A DNA stretch of 6,476 nt, taken from assembly GCA_945877995.1 (NCBI GenBank), contig CAMDXD010000235.1:1-6476 (forward strand). The letters run 5' to 3'. The notes under the pieces are model-generated. The model was given only the letters and a program-made list of their open reading frames with translations. It had not been told where the DNA came from and did not search any database. The DNA comes from Bordetella parapertussis (GTDB lineage: Bacteria > Pseudomonadota > Gammaproteobacteria > Burkholderiales > CAIKXV01). Of this stretch, positions 5,382-6,476 are shown in pieces (the first letter of the stretch is position 1; each line of letters opens with the position of its first letter). Made by a program: the position numbers and the translations under genes.

Positions 5382-6476
5382 CTAGTCGCTTCGGCCTTTT
5401 TCGATCGGTCGGGGCGGCTGCGCCGGCCGCAGCCGTTGCCCCAGCAGGGCCCGATACAGACCACGCGCTGCGAACTGCGCGACTTCGCGTCGCGTATGAA
5501 GCGCCGAGGTGAGTTGCAGCGTGTACTTGGCACCGTCCACTGCACGGACGTCGCACCTGATGGAAGCGCGCGGTGTCGAAAGCCGATCGAGTCCATCGAG
5601 GGTGAGCGTCTCGCTGCCGGTCAGCGTCGCAGCCGCCTCGGGATCATCGAACTGCAACGGCAGCACCCCGGCTGCGACCAGGTTCGCCCGATGCAGGCGT
5701 TCGAAGGAGGTGGCGAGGATCGCGCGGACGCCCAGTTCTCGTGGTCCTTTCGCCGACCAGTCGCGCGACGACCCGGTGCCATAATTGCGCCCGGCAATCA
5801 CCACGTGCGGAATCTGCGCCGCTCGATACCGCTGGGCCGCTTCGAACATCGTCAGGCGCTCGCCGCTGGGCTGGTGAACCGTGCAGCCACCGGGCGCGTC
5901 GGGAGTCATCCGGTTGTGCAGATGCGGGCTCGAATAGGTGCCGCGTGTCATCACCTGCGGCACGAGTCGCCGTGCGGCATAGGTCCCCAGGTCGTGGTCA
6001 GGCACCCCTAACGCGGCCAGGTAGTCGGCGGCCAGCGAGTCGGTCGGGATCGGGCCCATCGGGGACACATGTTCGGTGGTCACGTTGTCGCCATAGACCG
6101 CGAGGATGCGCGCGTTTTCAATCTTTGCGGGTCGACGATGTTCGCTGGCGCTTTCGCTCGCTTCGCCGAAGCCTTCGAACTCGGGTGGCGGTCGTATGAA
6201 GGTGCTGTCGGCCTGCCACGGGAACCGGGGGCCGCGCGGGTAGGGCAGTTGCTGCCACTCGGATGTGCCCTCGTAAAGGCTGGCGTAGGTGCGTGTGAAC
6301 AGCTCGGGTTCGAGGCTGTTGCTGGCGATCCGTTCGACCTCCGCCGGGTCGGGCCACAGTTCATGCAGGTATACGGGGTTGCCCTGAGTGTCATGGCCGA
6401 GCGGTTGTGTGGACAGGTCGATCCGGACGTTGCCGGCCAGGGCGTAGGCCACGACCAGGGGCGGCGAGGCGAGGAA
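5382..6476 (-). CDS. Aconitase-family hydratase, C-terminal part (runs off right edge)
   Basis: 364 C-terminal residues of an aconitase-type (AcnA/AcnD/IRP-like) enzyme, open at the right window edge. Numbered from the edge, it starts with FLASPPLVVAYALAGNVRID (1-20), which in AcnA lies just after the Fe-S cysteines, so those ligands are outside the window. Next come the domain 1-3 end with DSTFIRPPPEFEGF (90-103) and the linker. The swivel domain opens with GDNVTTEHVSP (129-139), then TRGTYSSPHLHNR (177-189), the catalytic GTGSSRDWSAKG (233-244; Ser236 would be the base and Arg238 the substrate-binding residue) and FERLHRANLVAAGVLPLQF (258-276). About 90 residues follow to the stop. AcnA normally has T-D-H-I-S-P-A-G where this has T-E-H-V-S-P-M-G, and the linker near 104-116 is short and charged, so a paralogue with its own substrate is likelier than the housekeeping enzyme. 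It converges with the PrpD-family gene. Confidence 0.92.
   Translation of the reverse strand, partial: FLASPPLVVAYALAGNVRIDLSTQPLGHDTQGNPVYLHELWPDPAEVERIASNSLEPELFTRTYASLYEGTSEWQQLPYPRGPRFPWQADSTFIRPPPEFEGFGEASESASEHRRPAKIENARILAVYGDNVTTEHVSPMGPIPTDSLAADYLAALGVPDHDLGTYAARRLVPQVMTRGTYSSPHLHNRMTPDAPGGCTVHQPSGERLTMFEAAQRYRAAQIPHVVIAGRNYGTGSSRDWSAKGPRELGVRAILATSFERLHRANLVAAGVLPLQFDDPEAAATLTGSETLTLDGLDRLSTPRASIRCDVRAVDGAKYTLQLTSALHTRREVAQFAARGLYRALLGQRLRPAQPPRPIEKGRSD

Overview
The window is GC-rich DNA with the look of a Burkholderiales betaproteobacterium (Burkholderia, Cupriavidus, Bordetella or relatives). The reasons are the base composition, a Bug/TctC-type periplasmic binding protein (a family greatly expanded in that order) and its catabolic neighbours. 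I saw no rRNA, tRNA or CRISPR array. No transcriptional regulator lies inside the window. All calls come from reading the sequence and from remembered family motifs; no database search was run.

Left part (1-1678), a scarred region. The window opens inside an IS3-family insertion sequence whose orfA is read on the minus strand. The end of this element sits inside a minus-strand CapA-like metallophosphatase gene and removes its C-terminus, leaving a short chimeric reading frame that runs into IS sequence. Just upstream of the capA-like start lies a frameshifted N-terminal fragment of an IS4-family (DUF4372-type) transposase.

Middle part (1679-5291), the metabolic core. A minus-strand enolase-superfamily enzyme (mandelate racemase/muconate lactonizing type) is divergent from a plus-strand pair: a Bug/TctC solute-binding protein and an MmgE/PrpD-family protein. 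The pair abuts with no bases between stop and start. The 133 bp between the divergent genes should carry both promoters.

Right part (5292-6476). A perfect 10-bp inverted repeat lies between the convergent PrpD-family and aconitase-family genes. The aconitase-like gene is on the minus strand and runs off the right edge; only its C-terminal ~364 residues are present. It has an intact swivel domain but departs from housekeeping AcnA at several motifs.

Taken together this reads as an accessory catabolic module: periplasmic capture of a carboxylate (Bug), then dehydration, racemisation or hydration by enolase-superfamily, PrpD-family and aconitase-family enzymes. The substrate cannot be named from sequence. 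No clearly novel system is evident; the most notable points are the unusual enzyme combination, the IS damage to the CapA-like gene, and the divergent active-site motif of the enolase-superfamily enzyme.
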